NCBI RefSeq assembly: GCF_900461105.1
Contig: NZ_UFWZ01000001.1
Span: 248,001 to 312,000, forward strand
Reading direction: 5' to 3'
Length of the DNA: 64,000 bases
DNA from: Clostridium putrefaciens
GTDB lineage: Bacteria > Bacillota > Clostridia > Clostridiales > Clostridiaceae
Part shown: in pieces, positions 61,517-64,000 of the stretch
Position numbering within the stretch: the stretch's first letter is position 1
Layout of the letters: every line of letters begins with the position of its first letter
Made by a program: the position numbers and the translations under genes
The notes under the pieces: model-generated
What the model saw: the letters and a program-made list of their open reading frames with translations, nothing else
The model's database searches: none
What the model was told of the DNA's origin: nothing

Positions 61517-62299
61517 ATGATAAAACTTATAGTAACAGATATGGATGGAACATTATTAGATGATAAAGGTGAGATGCCTAAAGATTTTAATGAAGTTTTC
61601 AAAAGTATTATAGATAAAGGCATAAGATTTGGGGTTGCTAGCGGAAGGCAGTATTATACATTAAAACATGCCTTTAAAGATGTTAACCACGATTTAGTGT
61701 ATATAGCTGAAAATGGAGCTCTTGTAATGTATGAAGGCGAAGAGCTTTATTCAAATATAATAGACAAGGATTATATTAAAGAAATTTTAAGAGACATGGA
61801 AGGGGTCAAAGATGTTTTCCCTGTGCTTTGTGGAAAAAAGTCGGGATATATAAATACAGACAATGAAGAAATATTAAAACATGCTAAAAAGTATTACAGA
61901 GAACTTACTGTTGTAAAAGATCTTAGTGTGGTAGAAGATGAAATATTAAAGATTGCTACCTTAGATTTAAGGGGAGCTGCAGAAAATATTAATAAGATAA
62001 TTTTCCCTAAATGGAAGGATAGACTTAAGGTTACCGTATCTAGTTTTGAGTGGTTAGATTTATATAACCTAGATGCAAATAAAGGCGAGGCTATAAGGCT
62101 CATCCAAAAGAGGTTTAATATAGATGAAAAGGAAACGGCCGTATTTGGTGACTATTTTAATGATATAGAAATGCTTGGAGCTGGTTATTATAGCTATGCT
62201 ATGGAAAATGCACCAGATGAAGTAAAAAGCCATGCTAGATTTATAGCTAAAAGTAACAAGGAAAATGGAGTTTTAGAAAAGATAAAAGAAATAATATAA
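61517..62299 (+). CDS. Cof-type HAD-IIB family phosphatase
   Basis: A 260-residue HAD hydrolase: nucleophile motif VTDMDGTLLDD at residues 6-16, motif II VASGRQY, a C2 cap in the middle, lysine and glycine in LDANKGEAI, and motif IV FGDYFNDIEML. Family members dephosphorylate sugar phosphates, FMN or pyridoxal phosphate. GGAAGGAAG precedes ATG 61517. A terminator follows within 5 bases of the stop. Confidence 0.94.
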   Translation: MIKLIVTDMDGTLLDDKGEMPKDFNEVFKSIIDKGIRFGVASGRQYYTLKHAFKDVNHDLVYIAENGALVMYEGEELYSNIIDKDYIKEILRDMEGVKDVFPVLCGKKSGYINTDNEEILKHAKKYYRELTVVKDLSVVEDEILKIATLDLRGAAENINKIIFPKWKDRLKVTVSSFEWLDLYNLDANKGEAIRLIQKRFNIDEKETAVFGDYFNDIEMLGAGYYSYAMENAPDEVKSHARFIAKSNKENGVLEKIKEII

Positions 62300-62300
62300 A

Positions 62301-62337
62301 ATTAAAGGATGACTTAAATGTCATCCTTTAATTTTAT
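62301..62337. terminator. bidirectional terminator between convergent genes
   Basis: AATTAAAGGATGAC and GTCATCCTTTAATT form a perfect stem with a 7-base loop, with ATTTTATTG after it on the plus strand. Confidence 0.9.
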
Positions 62338-62358
62338 TGAGAAAATAGGCCATAGGCC

Positions 62359-63312
62359 CTATTTCATTATGTTTTGTGGATTTCCTTTAAGATATTTTGT
62401 TATATTTTCAAAGGTTATATGGGCTCTTCTTGTAATGGCTTCCTCTGTTGCAAAAGCTATGTGAGGGGTAACTATGGCATTTGAACAGCCTAATAATGGA
62501 TGGGTTTTAGGTAGAGGTGGTTCTACTGTAAATACATCAACTCCAGCACCAGCAATTATATCATTTCGAAGGGCTTCTGCTAGGACTTCTTCATCTACGA
62601 TAGGTCCTCTAGCTGTATTTATAAGTATGGAGGAAGGCTTCATAATAGAAATTTCATCTCTTCCTATTAGACCATTAGTTTCTTCGTTTAATGGAACATG
62701 AATAGATACAATATCACTATCTGAAAGTAAGGTTTCAAGAGATACATATTTAATTCCTGAATCTATTAAAGATTTCTTTTCAGTGCGGCTATGAGCTAAG
62801 ATGTTACATCCAAAGACCTTAGCTATTTCAGCTACCCGAGTGCCAATAGAACCAGTGCCTATAATACCTAAGGTTTTCCCATAAAGCTCATTTTGACTAA
62901 ATCCATCTTTGTTTTTACCTTCCCTTGTAGCCTCATTTAAAGGAACTATATTTCTAAGCACAGAAAGTATAAGTCCAAAGGTAAGTTCAGCTACAGAGTA
63001 TGTACTATAGCCAGCGGCATTACATACCATTATATTGTTTTTCCTGCAAGTTTCCATGTCTATATGATCCACGCCAGTAAAGGCTACGGAAATCATTTTT
63101 ATATTAGGATTTGAAGCTATAGCCTTTGCATTTAGGGGCATATTAGCAACAATTAATACATCGGCTCCTTCAATTCTCTCAATAAGTTCCTCTTCATTTT
63201 GTGGTCTACTTCCATAAGAAGTTATTTCGTGTCCAAGTTCTATTAAAGAATCTCCAATTTCTAAAAGTTCCTCGCCTGTAAGGCCTAAAGGTTCTAACAC
63301 TACTATTCTCAT
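62359..63312 (-). CDS. D-2-hydroxyacid dehydrogenase (phosphoglycerate-dehydrogenase-like)
   Basis: A 317-residue enzyme with NAD motif LGIIGTGSIGTRVAEIA, catalytic arginine in NTARGPIVDEEVL, glutamate in VFTVEPPLP and histidine in VTPHIAF. All catalytic residues of the family are kept, unlike the homologue at 39552. It has no C-terminal ACT domain, so it is not the long form of SerA; hydroxypyruvate, glyoxylate or 3-phosphoglycerate could be substrates. GGGGG precedes ATG 63312, after a leader that can fold. Confidence 0.93.
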   Translation of the reverse strand: MRIVVLEPLGLTGEELLEIGDSLIELGHEITSYGSRPQNEEELIERIEGADVLIVANMPLNAKAIASNPNIKMISVAFTGVDHIDMETCRKNNIMVCNAAGYSTYSVAELTFGLILSVLRNIVPLNEATREGKNKDGFSQNELYGKTLGIIGTGSIGTRVAEIAKVFGCNILAHSRTEKKSLIDSGIKYVSLETLLSDSDIVSIHVPLNEETNGLIGRDEISIMKPSSILINTARGPIVDEEVLAEALRNDIIAGAGVDVFTVEPPLPKTHPLLGCSNAIVTPHIAFATEEAITRRAHITFENITKYLKGNPQNIMK

Positions 63313-63343
63313 TTAAAAATCCCCCTTATATAATTTGAGATTT

Positions 63344-63475
63344 CACGGAAACTCTTTAGCTCCTATGATTACTCATTTTTAGTATTATAACTTTTTATCA
63401 TTTCCCCCACCCTTTTTACATAAAACACTTGAGAAATGTATAACTAAACTCAAGTTTTACATAGTAGGTTCCGTG
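63344..63475 (-). promoter_or_regulatory. candidate structured leader of the 2-hydroxyacid dehydrogenase gene
   Basis: CACGGAA (63344-63350) and TTCCGTG (63469-63475) can close a 132-base element. It contains an inner hairpin (ACATAAAACACTTGAG with CTCAAGTTTTACAT) and, on the transcript, a purine-rich GGGTGGGGGAAATGA single strand. No known riboswitch consensus is recognised and there is no terminator. Confidence 0.45.
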
Positions 63476-63574
63476 GCCACTCTATATTTAAAAATATTAT
63501 GATATAATTATATTATAATATAAGATTATGTAAATATGGAATGAACTTAGAAAGAATTAGGAGGAGATAGTTAT

Positions 63575-64000
63575 ATGATTAAGAAGTTAATTATAATAAT
63601 TGCAAGTTTATCAATGGTTTTAATAGGATTAATTACATTTAATGATTATAGAGCAGATTCTACAAACAGTAACAATAAAGATGTACTAACTGAACCTAAC
63701 TTAAGTCATTTAAATAATGAAAAGTCTATAAATAATGACTTTAATGTAAAAAGTATAATATTATATACAAAGGGTAATCTTAAGGAAATTTCTAAAGAAG
63801 ACTATTCAGAGTTACTGAAACTTACAGAATTAAAAAATTCTCAAATTAAAGGACAAGTAAAAACTTTAATTTCTGAAGATAATTTAAATTCATATAAGAA
63901 TAGCAATAGCATATTAGAAATTTTATTTAATGAAGATCAGATACTAAAGTATACAGAACTTGAAATCATATCTGAGATTCCATATACAAGAATACTTTAT
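63575..64000 (+). CDS. exported or membrane-anchored protein, 5' part
   Basis: The frame opens at ATG 63575 after AGGAGGAG and runs off the window end; 142 residues are visible. A hydrophobic N-terminus (KKLIIIIASLSMVLIGLITF) acts as signal peptide or anchor. The following region is rich in Asn, Ser, Lys and Glu (STNSNNKDVLTEPNLS) with no motif that I recognise. The function is unknown. Confidence 0.75.
   Translation, partial: MIKKLIIIIASLSMVLIGLITFNDYRADSTNSNNKDVLTEPNLSHLNNEKSINNDFNVKSIILYTKGNLKEISKEDYSELLKLTELKNSQIKGQVKTLISEDNLNSYKNSNSILEILFNEDQILKYTELEIISEIPYTRILY

Overview
The window is low-GC DNA with dense, often overlapping genes preceded by strong AGGAGG-type ribosome binding sites. 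It looks like a chromosome segment of an anaerobic, spore-forming Clostridium-type Firmicute: it has [FeFe]-hydrogenase maturases, a spoVA spore operon, a CtpE-like P-type ATPase, a class I ribonucleotide reductase and a sigma-54 activator. I see no rRNA, tRNA or CRISPR array. No species can be named from the sequence alone.

Layout. 1-3.2 kb: the 3' end of a YesM-type sensor kinase, its YesN-type AraC regulator, and truA. 3.4-6.8 kb: a small membrane protein, a CPBP protease, and an ECF sigma factor with its membrane regulator. 6.9-11.3 kb: a minus-strand operon (small regulator, hydE, hydG, hydF) behind a consensus promoter and a ~220-nt leader that ends in a terminator with a visible antiterminator partner. 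11.3-19.8 kb: an accessory block. A truncated radical SAM gene and two half-ABC exporters lie between 83-bp direct repeats; the exporters have almost identical 731-bp ends carrying the whole ATPase domain. Beyond are a 147-bp repeat (inverted partner at 3.9 kb), an Ere-like hydrolase, a shortened S41 protease, a secreted bacteriocin-like protein and a small membrane protein. 19.8-28.4 kb: oleate hydratase, a dead IS21-type transposase, a TetR/ABC/FtsX-type export unit and an OsmC protein. 28.6-34.6 kb: a leucine-rich-repeat lipoprotein and a peptide-type ABC importer that share a duplicated promoter region; the importer has no ATPase genes beside it. 34.6-39.5 kb: gene-poor DNA with a purine nucleoside phosphorylase remnant, an HNH-like protein, several small membrane proteins and an HTH protein. 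39.5-45.7 kb: an unusual 2-hydroxyacid dehydrogenase homologue, an aspartate dehydrogenase homologue, and a PAS/sigma-54 activator upstream of an amidohydrolase and a dihydropyrimidinase served by a -24/-12 promoter. 45.8-51.7 kb: a spore gene group (DUF421/DUF4363 divergent from DUF1657-DUF421-spoVAC-spoVAD-spoVAEB-DUF1657 and a cyanophycin-synthetase-like Mur ligase). 51.8-64 kb: nrdAB with two NrdR-like boxes 31 bp apart, gltS, a histidine phosphatase, GlsB and YtxH stress proteins, a P-type ATPase, a Cof-type phosphatase, an intact 2-hydroxyacid dehydrogenase with a structured leader, and the start of an unidentified exported protein.

The observations most worth following are the hyd leader, the flanked exporter cassette with homogenised ATPase domains, the 147-bp inverted repeats, the bacteriocin-like pair, and the Mur ligase attached to the spoVA operon. 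All function calls come from reading motifs and gene order; no database search was possible.
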